Shown one piece after another: positions 6,913 through 12,821 of a stretch of DNA of 12,821 nucleotides. The stretch comes from an uncultured Lachnospiraceae bacterium (GTDB lineage: Bacteria > Bacillota_A > Clostridia > Lachnospirales > Lachnospiraceae). The notes beneath the pieces are model-generated. The model had not been told where the DNA came from and did not search any database. It worked only from the letters and a program-made list of their open reading frames with translations. Position numbers and translations under genes: made by a program. Every line of letters starts with the position of its first letter. Position 1 is the stretch's first letter. The stretch lies in contig CAJUOF010000030.1 of assembly GCA_910587905.1 (NCBI GenBank), positions 1-12,821 of the forward strand, written 5' to 3'.

Positions 6913-8148
6913 TCACGACAGTCTGTGGATAAAGATCCCGCTCCGAAGCTTCGGCTCGAACCAGGTGGATTTGGGCGGCATCAACCTCCCTGCGTCGGCC
7001 ACCTGAAACAGTTCCTCGATGGAGGTAGGATACATGGAAAAAGCCACCTTCATGTCTGTATGGCAGCGGCGGGAAAGCTCCAAAAGCCCCCGGATGCCGC
7101 CGATAAAGTCGATTCTCGTATCGGTTCTCGGATCGCCGATCCCAAGGATCGGACCTAAAAGGGTGTCCTGAAGGACGGACACGTCCAGATCCGCCACCGG
7201 ATCGCCGCAGGGAGACCGCCTCGCCGCAAGCAAATACCAGCGGTCCGAGAGGTACATGCCGAACTCCCCCTTCTTCCCAGGCCGCACCGGCTCGCTCCCC
7301 ATGCTTTGGACCTCAAAGTCCGCCCGGACCCGCTCCAGAAAATCCTCCTCCGAGAGACCGTTCAAGTCCTTCACCACCCGGTTATAGTCCATAATCATCA
7401 GCTCTTCATCGGGAAACAGCACAGACAAGAAATAATTGTATGGCTCATCCCCTTTGTAATTCGGATGCTCCTCTCTTCTCTGAAAGCCGACCCGGACCGC
7501 AGAAGCCGCCCGGTGATGACCGTCGGCAATATAAGTGTTCGGCACCTGGGCGAAGGCTTTCTCCAGCGCTTTTACCTGCCTCCTCCCGTCAATCCTCCAG
7601 ACCACATGGCGAATCCCGTCAACGGCTGTAAAATCATAGAGAGAAGGCGTCTCTTTCGCCTCCGCCACGATAGCATTGATGTCCGTCCTGGCCCGGTAAG
7701 CCAAAAAGATCGGACCGGTCTGGGCGTCACAGATATCCACGTGGCGGACCCGGTCCTCCTCCTTTTCTGCCCTGGTGTTCTCATGCTTTTTGATCACATT
7801 CCCGGCGTAATCATCAATCGACGAGCAGGCCACAATTCCCGTCTGGGAGCGACCGTCCATGGTCAGTTCGTAGACATAATAGCAGGGGAACTTTTCCTGC
7901 ACAAAAATCCCGTTGGCCGTCATTTCCTCCAAGAGCGTTCTGGCCCGCTCATAGACGCGAGGATCGTAGGTATCCACCTCATCCGGAAGTCCTGTCTCCG
8001 CCCGGTCAATCTTAAGAAAAGAAAAGGGCTCCCTCTCCACCTCCAGCTTCGCCTCCGCTCGGCTATAGACATCATAGGGAAGAGCCGCCACCTTGGAAAC
8101 CACGGAAGTCTCCGGTCGTAAACATATAAATGGCTTTACAATTGCCAT
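6913..8148 (-). CDS. DUF1015 family protein, serine-operon associated
   Basis: A 411-residue soluble protein of family DUF1015. I know of no established function. Conserved-looking blocks: P-Y-D-V (24-27), K-K-H-E-N-T (120-125) followed by K-E-E-D-R-V-R-H (129-136), Y-I-A-D-G-H-H-R-A-A (206-215), and a C-terminal block M-P-P-K-S-T-W-F-E-P-K (390-400) with R-S-G-I-F-I-H. The D-G-H-H-R-x-x-A pattern resembles the nucleotide/phosphate-binding motif of the ParB/sulfiredoxin fold, which includes free-serine kinases (SerK, SbnI). The start is the ATG at 8148, with AAGGAG 7 nt upstream; an in-frame upstream extension to 8193 lacks a site. It follows serA by 130 bp and precedes recJ by 27 bp. The serC-serA-DUF1015 order suggests a role in serine or O-phosphoserine metabolism, which is inference. 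Confidence 0.9.
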   Translation of the reverse strand: MAIVKPFICLRPETSVVSKVAALPYDVYSRAEAKLEVEREPFSFLKIDRAETGLPDEVDTYDPRVYERARTLLEEMTANGIFVQEKFPCYYVYELTMDGRSQTGIVACSSIDDYAGNVIKKHENTRAEKEEDRVRHVDICDAQTGPIFLAYRARTDINAIVAEAKETPSLYDFTAVDGIRHVVWRIDGRRQVKALEKAFAQVPNTYIADGHHRAASAVRVGFQRREEHPNYKGDEPYNYFLSVLFPDEELMIMDYNRVVKDLNGLSEEDFLERVRADFEVQSMGSEPVRPGKKGEFGMYLSDRWYLLAARRSPCGDPVADLDVSVLQDTLLGPILGIGDPRTDTRIDFIGGIRGLLELSRRCHTDMKVAFSMYPTSIEELFQVADAGRLMPPKSTWFEPKLRSGIFIHRLS

Positions 8149-8278
8149 GACCTTTCTCCTTATCCTGAAAGCCCTGCAACTGCCAACCGGCAATCACAGA
8201 GCTTTCCGTATACAACTTTCCTATTCTTCGATTTGATATCCTGACAGGCGTAAGCCCGCCGCCTAAGCAGGCATGCAC

Positions 8279-9457
8279 TTACAGCCGGCTATTGGGTATC
8301 ACCCGCACCTTGTACACGCCATCAATCTCCATCAGCCGGTCGACAACCCTCTGGGAGACCTCCTGGTCCGCATCCATGATCGTATAGGCCACCTCACCCC
8401 GGCTCTTGTTCTGCATGTCGGGAATGTTGACTCCCTCCTCCGCCAGCACAGATGCAAACTGCCCGATCATGTTGGGCTTATTCACGTTGAAGATACACAA
8501 GCGACAGGCCCCTCTGCAGGGCGGCATCTCGCAGGACGGATAATTCACCGAATTGCGGATGGAACCGGTCTCCAGATACGTCATAAGCTCCTTGACCGCC
8601 ATCTCCGCGCAGTTATCCTCCGACTCCGCCGTGGAAGCCCCCAGGTGGGGGGTTGCGATCACGCCGGGCATGTGGGTCACTTTGGGATTGGGGAAATCCG
8701 TCATGTAACGGTGGACTTTCCCACTCTTTAAGGCATCCAGCATGTCGTCGTCATTGACCAGAAGGTCACGGGCATAGTTGAGAATGACCACGCCGTCCTT
8801 CATCTTCCCAAAGGCTTCCTTGTTGATCATGCCCCTGGTGGCGTCAAGGAGCGGCACATGCACGGTAATGTAATCGCACTTCTTATAGATCTCGTCAAGG
8901 TTTGTCACATGCTTGATGAAGGGGGTCATCTGCCATGCCGCATCCACCGAGAGGAAAGGGTCATAGCCATAGACTCTCATGCCAAGGTCCGCGGCCGCAT
9001 TGGCCACCCGGACTCCGATGGCCCCTAGACCGATCACGCCCAGGCGCTTGCCCATGATCTCCGTCCCAGCGAACATCTTCTTGCTCTTCTCCATGTCCTT
9101 GCTGATGTTGGAGTCCTCTTTGTTCTGCTCCACCCACTCGATGCCGCCGTGGATGTCCCTGGCCGCCATCAGCATACCCGCCAGCACCAGTTCCTTCACG
9201 CCGTTGGCATTGGCCCCCGGCGTGTTGAAGACCACGATCCCCCGCTCCGTGCATTTGTCCAGGGGAATGTTGTTGACTCCGGCCCCGGCTCTGGCGATGG
9301 CCTCCAGCCCTCCCGGAAACTCCAATTCATGCATGGATGCGCTCCGCACCAGAACGCCCTCCGCCTCCTCCAGGCGCTCCGTCAACTCATAATCCTCCGA
9401 AAACAGCCTGAGCCCCTTTTTAGAAATCGGATTCAGGCAGTGAATCTTTCTTTTCAT
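8279..9457 (-). CDS. serA: D-3-phosphoglycerate dehydrogenase, short ACT-domain form
   Basis: First step of serine synthesis: 3-phosphoglycerate + NAD+ gives 3-phosphohydroxypyruvate. It has 392 residues: a split substrate domain (1-95 and about 270-305), an NAD-binding Rossmann domain (G-L-G-A-I-G, with glycines at 143, 145 and 148, and D166 after strand 2), and a C-terminal ACT domain (about 320-390), which in this family usually binds serine for feedback control. Catalytic-type Arg230 (N-Y-A-R-D) and His271 (T-P-H-L-G-A-S-T) are present. No Glu lies between them, so the usual catalytic Glu is missing; Asp254 (T-D-F-P-N) may stand in. Four cysteines at 309, 314, 318 and 321 cluster at the ACT junction. 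The ATG at 9457 has GGAGGAG 5-6 nt upstream; an in-frame GTG at 9472 overlaps that site. It lies 48 bp after serC, across a perfect hairpin. Confidence 0.93.
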   Translation of the reverse strand: MKRKIHCLNPISKKGLRLFSEDYELTERLEEAEGVLVRSASMHELEFPGGLEAIARAGAGVNNIPLDKCTERGIVVFNTPGANANGVKELVLAGMLMAARDIHGGIEWVEQNKEDSNISKDMEKSKKMFAGTEIMGKRLGVIGLGAIGVRVANAAADLGMRVYGYDPFLSVDAAWQMTPFIKHVTNLDEIYKKCDYITVHVPLLDATRGMINKEAFGKMKDGVVILNYARDLLVNDDDMLDALKSGKVHRYMTDFPNPKVTHMPGVIATPHLGASTAESEDNCAEMAVKELMTYLETGSIRNSVNYPSCEMPPCRGACRLCIFNVNKPNMIGQFASVLAEEGVNIPDMQNKSRGEVAYTIMDADQEVSQRVVDRLMEIDGVYKVRVIPNSRL

Positions 9458-9480
9458 TCTGTTCTCCTCCACGATGTCCC

Positions 9481-9502
9481 GCGTCCGCCGAAAAGCGGAC
9501 GC
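9481..9502 (-). promoter_or_regulatory. perfect 8-bp hairpin in the serC-serA gap
   Basis: GCGTCCGC (9481-9488) and GCGGACGC (9495-9502) are exact inverse complements around a 6-nt loop. The hairpin fills the space between the serC stop and the serA ribosome binding site. No T-run follows in either direction, so it is unlikely to be an efficient terminator. An mRNA-stabilising or processing hairpin that sets the serC:serA ratio is more plausible. Confidence 0.6.
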
Positions 9503-9505
9503 CCA

Positions 9506-10594
9506 TTACCTCCTATGTGTCTCTTCAAAGTCCTTCATAAACTTCACCAGCGCTTCCACGGCCTCGACCGTCACCGCGTTATAGATGCTGGCCCGCATTC
9601 CGCCGACGCTCCTGTGGCCCTTGAGCCCGGAAAATCCCGCGGCCTCCGCCGCCTTCACAAACTCCGCGTCCAGCTCTTTGTCGCCGGTCACGAAATCCAC
9701 GTTCATGTAAGAACGGGAGCCTTTATCCGTGACCGTGGGCGTGAAGAGACCGCTCCCGTCCAGATAATCGTAGAGCAGCGCCGCCTTCTTCTCATTGCGC
9801 TCCTTCATGGCCTCAAGTCCGCCCATCTTCTTCAACCACTTGAACACTTTGCCGCAGATGTAAATCCCGTAGGCCGGCGGCGTATTGTATAAAGAATCCT
9901 TGTCGGCGTGGGTCTTGTACCGGAGCATGGTGGGCGTTCCCGGCCAGACTTCCTCCGTGATTAAATCCTCCCGGATAATCGCGATCACCACGCCGGCCGG
10001 GCCGATGTTCTTCTGGACGCCGCCGTAGATCATCCCGTACTTCTCCACGTCCATGGGCTCCGCCAGGAAGCAGGAGGACACGTCCGCCACCAACATCTTC
10101 CCCTTGGTGTCGGGAAGGGCGTGGAACTGGGTCCCGTAAATGGTGTTGTTCTGGCAGATATAGACGTAATCCGCATCCTCGCTGACGGGAAGGTCAGAAC
10201 AGTCAGGGATATAGTTAAAATTTTGATCCTCGCTGGAAGCAATGCAGTTGGCCTTCCCATACTTCGCCGCTTCCTTGAAGGCCCTCTTCGCCCAGTTTCC
10301 GGTCACGATATAGTCGGCAGTGCCCTTCTTCATCAGATTCATGGGCACCATGGCGAACTGGAGATGGGCGCCCCCCTGCAAAAACAGCACCTTGTAATTG
10401 TCCGGGATCCCCATCAGGTCCCTGAGATCCCGCTCCGCATCCTTGATGATCTTGTCGTAGGTTTTGGAGCGATGGCTCATCTCCATCACGGACATCCCTG
10501 TGCCCGCATAATCCAGCATCTCCTCCGCCGCTTCCCTTAAAACCTCCTCCGGAAGTGCCGCCGGGCCGGCGGAAAAATTATATACTCTGCTCAT
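9506..10594 (-). CDS. serC: phosphoserine aminotransferase
   Basis: A PLP enzyme of class V: 3-phosphohydroxypyruvate + glutamate gives O-phosphoserine + 2-oxoglutarate; in many bacteria it also acts in the pyridoxal-phosphate pathway. It has 362 residues, the normal length. The N-terminal F-S-A-G-P-A-A-L-P (7-15) is diagnostic. M-E-M-S-H-R-S (37-43) and L-Q-G-G-A-H-L-Q-F (72-80) bind substrate and cofactor. The Schiff-base lysine is Lys195 in Y-G-G-V-Q-K-N-I-G-P-A-G. H-R-S-V-G-G-M-R-A-S near the C-terminus is also conserved. The ATG at 10594 has AAGGAGG 8 nt upstream; an in-frame TTG at 10612 overlaps that site and is rejected. It heads the serine block, behind its own promoter, and serA follows. 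Confidence 0.96.
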   Translation of the reverse strand: MSRVYNFSAGPAALPEEVLREAAEEMLDYAGTGMSVMEMSHRSKTYDKIIKDAERDLRDLMGIPDNYKVLFLQGGAHLQFAMVPMNLMKKGTADYIVTGNWAKRAFKEAAKYGKANCIASSEDQNFNYIPDCSDLPVSEDADYVYICQNNTIYGTQFHALPDTKGKMLVADVSSCFLAEPMDVEKYGMIYGGVQKNIGPAGVVIAIIREDLITEEVWPGTPTMLRYKTHADKDSLYNTPPAYGIYICGKVFKWLKKMGGLEAMKERNEKKAALLYDYLDGSGLFTPTVTDKGSRSYMNVDFVTGDKELDAEFVKAAEAAGFSGLKGHRSVGGMRASIYNAVTVEAVEALVKFMKDFEETHRR

Positions 10595-10640
10595 ATCCGA
10601 ATCCTCCTTCAAACCGGACGCTTTCGCCCGAAATCAAGCA

Positions 10641-10661
10641 CTGCCTGATACCGACAGGCAG
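10641..10661 (-). promoter_or_regulatory. 5'-leader hairpin of serC
   Basis: CTGCCTG (10641-10647) and CAGGCAG (10655-10661) form a perfect 7-bp stem with a 7-nt loop. With transcription predicted to start near 10664, this hairpin sits at the extreme 5' end of the serC mRNA. That position suits a transcript-stabilising structure. I see no competing terminator or leader peptide that would make it an attenuator. Confidence 0.5.
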
Positions 10662-10664
10662 CAC

Positions 10665-10681
10665 TGTACTAGTATAGTACA
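10665..10681 (-). promoter_or_regulatory. 17-bp dyad over the serC -10, candidate operator
   Basis: TGTACTA-GTA-TAGTACA is a perfect 7-bp inverted repeat with a 3-bp spacer. It contains the whole -10 hexamer of the serC promoter. Such dyads over the -10 are typical repressor sites (TetR or GntR style). No regulator gene is in the window, so the binding protein is unknown. Confidence 0.5.
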
Positions 10682-10700
10682 AAGGCCGGGCGGCTGTAAA
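10671..10700 (-). promoter_or_regulatory. promoter of serC
   Basis: On the minus strand TTTACA (10700-10695) and TATACT (10676-10671) each match the sigma-A consensus at 5 of 6 positions, with an 18-bp spacer. Transcription from about 10664 would leave a leader of about 70 nt before the serC ATG. It probably drives serC-serA-DUF1015-recJ, since I find no clear promoter in the gaps between those genes. Confidence 0.65.
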
Positions 10701-10709
10701 GCCACCCGG
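10686..10709 (-). terminator. GC-rich hairpin after ilvB, possible terminator
   Basis: In the minus-strand RNA, CCGGGUGGC (10709-10701) pairs with GCCGCCCGG (10694-10686): 9 bp including one G-U, with a 6-nt loop, followed by CCUUUGU. The stem is strong and placed 47 nt after the ilvB stop, but the T-run is weak. An A/T-rich stretch (10710-10740) precedes it. The loop is exactly the -35 hexamer of the serC promoter, so terminator and promoter overlap. Confidence 0.5.
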
Positions 10710-10756
10710 TCAAATTTTTAACATTTTTTATTGATTTTTATGCTTTTGGATGGTTC

Positions 10757-12442
10757 TCAGGCCTGCTTTGCATCCAAATCCTCCTGATTGAAGGCCTCCT
10801 CGATGGCTCCGCCAGGCGCAACCATGGGGAACACCTTGTCGTCGCAGTCAATCTGCACGTCGATGACCACGGGTCCTCCCGCCGCCATGGCCTCTCTGAT
10901 GGCCGGCTCCACCTCTTCCTTCTTCGTGACCCGGATTCCCTTGGCACCCATGGCCTCGGCCACCTTCACGAAATCCGTCTTGTCCTGGAGGATCGTGGAA
11001 GAATAGCGCTTTCCGTAGAACAGGGTCTGCCACTGCCGCACCATGCCCAGCACGTGGTTGTTGATGACGATCTCGATCACCGGGATATTGGAGCGTACCG
11101 CCGTCGCTACCTCGTTCATGTTCATACGGAAGCAGCCGTCCCCGGCAATGTTGAACACCGCCTTGTCCGGACGTCCCATCTTCGCACCCATGGCCGCCCC
11201 CAGGCCGTAGCCCATGGTTCCCAGACCGCCGGAGGTGATGAAGGTCCTGGGCTCCTTATACCTATAGAACTGGGCCGCCCACATCTGATGCTGTCCCACG
11301 TCCGTGGTGATGATGGCGTCGCCGTTCGTCACCCTGTACAGGGTCTCCACCACATAAGGGCCGGTCAGCGCATCCTGGGGATAGGTCAGGGGATGCCTCT
11401 CCTTCATGGCCTCAATCTCCGCCACCCACTCATGATGGTCCTGCTTATTGAGCCGCTCATTCAAAATCTTAAGGACGGCCTTGGCATCGCCCACCACGGA
11501 AACGTCGCTGACAATGTTCTTATTGATCTCCGCCGCATCCACGTCGATGTGGAGCACCTTCGCATCCCTGGCAAACCGCTTCGTATTGCCCGTCACCCGG
11601 TCGCTGAACCTAGTGCCGACGGCAATCAGAAGGTCGCTCTTCGTAATCCCCAAATTGGAGGTCTTGGTTCCGTGCATGCCCACCATGCCGGTGTAGCGCT
11701 CATGCTCCCCGGGGAAGGCGCCCTTGCCCATCAGCGTATCCGCCACCGGGGCATCCACCTTCTCCACGAATTCCATGAGTTCCTCCGAGGCCCCCGCAAT
11801 GCTGACACCGCCGCCCACGAAGATGTAGGGGCGTTTGGATTTCTCGATCAGCTCCACCGCCCTGGAAACGGCGTCCTCCTTGATCGTATTCACCTTGGGA
11901 AGCACCGGGGAGGGCTTCGCCGGCGTGTATTCTGTCTCCGCCGCCGTCACGTCCTTGGTCACGTCCACCAGCACCGGGCCGGGCCGTCCCTCCGCCGCAA
12001 TGCGGAAGGCCCTGCGGATGGTGTCCGCCAGCTTCGTCACGTCCTTGACGATAAAGCTGTGCTTGGTGATGGGCATCACCACTCCGGCGATGTCCACCTC
12101 CTGGAAGGTGTCCCGCCCCAGAAGGTTCACCGCCACGTTGGCCGTGATCGCCACCATGGGGACGGAATCCATCTGGGCTGTGGCGATCCCCGTCACCAGG
12201 TTGGTGGCCCCGGGGCCGGAGGTGGCCAGGCAGACGCCCACCTTTCCCGTGGCCCTGGCATAACCGTCGGCCGCATGGGACGCTCCCTGCTCGTGGGACG
12301 TCAAAATATGGTTGATCTCATTGGAATGCTTATACAATGCGTCGTAAATATTTAAGATCGTGCCGCCGGGATAGCCGAACACGGTATCCACGCCCTGCTC
12401 TTTCAGGCACTCCACCACGATCTCCGCACCTGTTAATTTCAT
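10757..12442 (-). CDS. ilvB: acetolactate synthase (AHAS), large catalytic subunit
   Basis: First common step of branched-chain amino acid synthesis: two pyruvate give 2-acetolactate, or pyruvate + 2-oxobutyrate give 2-aceto-2-hydroxybutyrate, using ThDP, Mg2+ and FAD. It has 561 residues, the normal length. The catalytic Glu51 (S-H-E-Q-G-A) activates ThDP. The ThDP/Mg motif runs from G-D-G at 434-436 to N-N at 461-462. G-M-V-R-Q-W-Q (466-472), with its Trp, is characteristic of AHAS rather than other ThDP enzymes. The ATG at 12442 has AAGGAGGAG about 7 nt upstream. The frame stays open for another 80 codons upstream, but these run through an inverted-repeat element, look nothing like AHAS and have no binding site. 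ilvD lies upstream. No small regulatory subunit (ilvN/ilvH) follows; serC comes next. Confidence 0.95.
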   Translation of the reverse strand: MKLTGAEIVVECLKEQGVDTVFGYPGGTILNIYDALYKHSNEINHILTSHEQGASHAADGYARATGKVGVCLATSGPGATNLVTGIATAQMDSVPMVAITANVAVNLLGRDTFQEVDIAGVVMPITKHSFIVKDVTKLADTIRRAFRIAAEGRPGPVLVDVTKDVTAAETEYTPAKPSPVLPKVNTIKEDAVSRAVELIEKSKRPYIFVGGGVSIAGASEELMEFVEKVDAPVADTLMGKGAFPGEHERYTGMVGMHGTKTSNLGITKSDLLIAVGTRFSDRVTGNTKRFARDAKVLHIDVDAAEINKNIVSDVSVVGDAKAVLKILNERLNKQDHHEWVAEIEAMKERHPLTYPQDALTGPYVVETLYRVTNGDAIITTDVGQHQMWAAQFYRYKEPRTFITSGGLGTMGYGLGAAMGAKMGRPDKAVFNIAGDGCFRMNMNEVATAVRSNIPVIEIVINNHVLGMVRQWQTLFYGKRYSSTILQDKTDFVKVAEAMGAKGIRVTKKEEVEPAIREAMAAGGPVVIDVQIDCDDKVFPMVAPGGAIEEAFNQEDLDAKQA

Positions 12443-12476
12443 AGTAATTCTCCTCCTTGTATATGGAAACTCAAGT

Positions 12477-12688
12477 AGGTAATTGCGAAACCCAAAGACT
12501 TGTTGAATATTCTGGCAATATTTCCGGGAAAAGCCCTCTGCGCCGTGGAAGCAAGACCAGGGAAGGCAGGAGAGACTCTTTCTCGAGTGCCTTCTGCGGT
12601 TCTGGGCTTGCTGGAACGGTTGGCGCAGCAGGCTTTGGACGGACATATTGACAGAATATTCTCTCAATTTTATGTTTCGCAATTACCT
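12477..12688. repeat. 212-bp imperfect inverted-repeat element (MITE-like or giant hairpin)
   Basis: The ilvD-ilvB gap is one foldback structure. The outer ends are a perfect 15-bp inverted repeat: AGGTAATTGCGAAAC (12477-12491) and its inverse (12674-12688). Inside, 12505-12544 and the inverse of 12622-12661 agree at 33 of 40 positions without gaps, GCAAGACCAG (12551-12560) matches its partner at 9 of 10, and 12566-12578 matches the inverse of 12585-12597 at 10 of 13. The loop is TTTCTC (12579-12584). CTCAA occurs on both outer flanks (12470-12474 and 12690-12694), a possible short target-site duplication. Few of the mismatches would be G-U pairs in the mRNA, which suggests a decaying DNA element rather than a maintained RNA structure. 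It carries no credible gene and begins 2 nt after the ilvD stop. Confidence 0.8.
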
Positions 12689-12690
12689 TC

Positions 12691-12809
12691 TCAATATTTG
12701 TCTCGCAGGATCGCCCCGGTGTTTCCGGATGTCACCAGGTTCGCATAGCGGGCCAGGTATCCCGTGGTGATCTTCGGCTCCCTGGGCTGCCATTTCACAC
12801 GCCTTGCGG
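12691..12809 (-). CDS. ilvD: dihydroxyacid dehydratase, C-terminal 38 residues (5' part off the right edge)
   Basis: Third enzyme of valine/isoleucine synthesis, an Fe-S dehydratase that makes 2-oxo acids from 2,3-dihydroxy acids. Only the C-terminus is visible. It reads A-R-R-V-K-W, then P-R-E-P-K-I-T-T-G-Y-L-A-R-Y-A, then L-V-T-S-G-N-T-G-A-I-L-R-D-K-Y, which matches the highly conserved DHAD tail. The stop TGA is at 12693-12691. The gene is cut by the window edge, where the last 12 bases look like sequencing adapter rather than ilvD. It lies upstream of ilvB in the same direction, separated by the inverted-repeat element. Confidence 0.9.
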
Positions 12810-12821
12810 AGATCGGAAGAG
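12810..12821. other. residual Illumina adapter sequence at the contig end
   Basis: The last 12 bases, AGATCGGAAGAG, equal the first 12 bases of the standard Illumina TruSeq adapter. Read in the ilvD frame they would encode Leu-Pro-Ile-Ser before A-R-R-V-K-W, where the DHAD family normally has acidic residues. Treat these bases as artefact. Confidence 0.85.

Noticed and set aside
8149..8278. Promoter or terminator between serA and DUF1015
   Set aside because: Only weak competing stems (AGGCG/CGCCT and GCCTGC/GCGGGC) without a T-run, a repeated TCAGGATA, and no -35/-10 pair with good spacing. Not strong enough to annotate.
11054..12355. 433-codon open frame on the plus strand
   Set aside because: It lies wholly antisense to ilvB, has a His/Arg/Gly-rich composition typical of antisense frames in GC-rich genes, and resembles no family. 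ilvB explains the sequence.
12443..12682. 80-residue N-terminal extension of ilvB
   Set aside because: The frame is open by chance through the inverted-repeat element. The AHAS domain starts at the ATG at 12442, which has a perfect ribosome binding site.
12443..12690. T-box riboswitch or peptide attenuator before ilvB
   Set aside because: I looked for the T-box AGGGTGGNACCGCG-type core and for a leader peptide rich in Ile/Leu/Val codons and saw neither. The region is explained by the inverted repeat.
1..12821. CRISPR arrays, tRNA or rRNA genes, insertion sequences with transposase
   Set aside because: No regularly spaced repeats, no tRNA-like cloverleaf or rRNA signature, and no transposase or integrase coding sequence were seen on either strand.

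Overview
The window reads as a chromosomal fragment of a Gram-positive anaerobe of the class Clostridia, most likely Lachnospiraceae. The reasons are strong AGGAGG-type ribosome binding sites before most genes, sigma-A-like promoters (TTGACA/TATGAT, TTGCCA/TATAAT), a cell-envelope lipoprotein with SH3b domains, KtrAB-type potassium uptake genes, and an ilvD-ilvB / serC-serA-DUF1015 neighbourhood. The taxonomic call is inference from gene content and style. Every gene I can support lies on the minus strand, so transcription runs from high to low coordinates. The right edge ends in 12 bases identical to the start of the Illumina adapter, so the window probably reaches the end of a draft or metagenomic contig.

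Layout in transcription order (right to left): the 3' end of ilvD (dihydroxyacid dehydratase); a 212-bp imperfect inverted repeat with 15-bp perfect ends that fills the ilvD-ilvB gap and looks like a MITE or giant hairpin; ilvB (acetolactate synthase large subunit, with no small subunit next to it); a hairpin that may terminate ilvB and whose loop is the -35 of the serC promoter; a 17-bp dyad over the -10 of that promoter; serC, serA and a DUF1015 gene (serine biosynthesis block); recJ; apt with its own consensus promoter; ktrB and ktrA (potassium channel and its regulatory subunit); a TrmH/SpoU RNA 2'-O-methyltransferase overlapping ktrA by 4 bp; a terminator; and a separately transcribed lipoprotein gene with SH3b domains, running off the left edge.

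The serine block supplies 3-phosphoglycerate dehydrogenase and phosphoserine aminotransferase. The third step, phosphoserine phosphatase, is not encoded here. A DUF1015 protein with a ParB/Srx-like DGHHR motif sits in its place and is the best candidate for undescribed biochemistry. The other notable signals are the inverted-repeat element between ilvD and ilvB, a perfect WalR-type box at the lipoprotein promoter, an acidic insert of about 105 residues that splits the second SH3b domain of that lipoprotein, and a SerA that lacks the usual catalytic Glu and carries a four-cysteine cluster.
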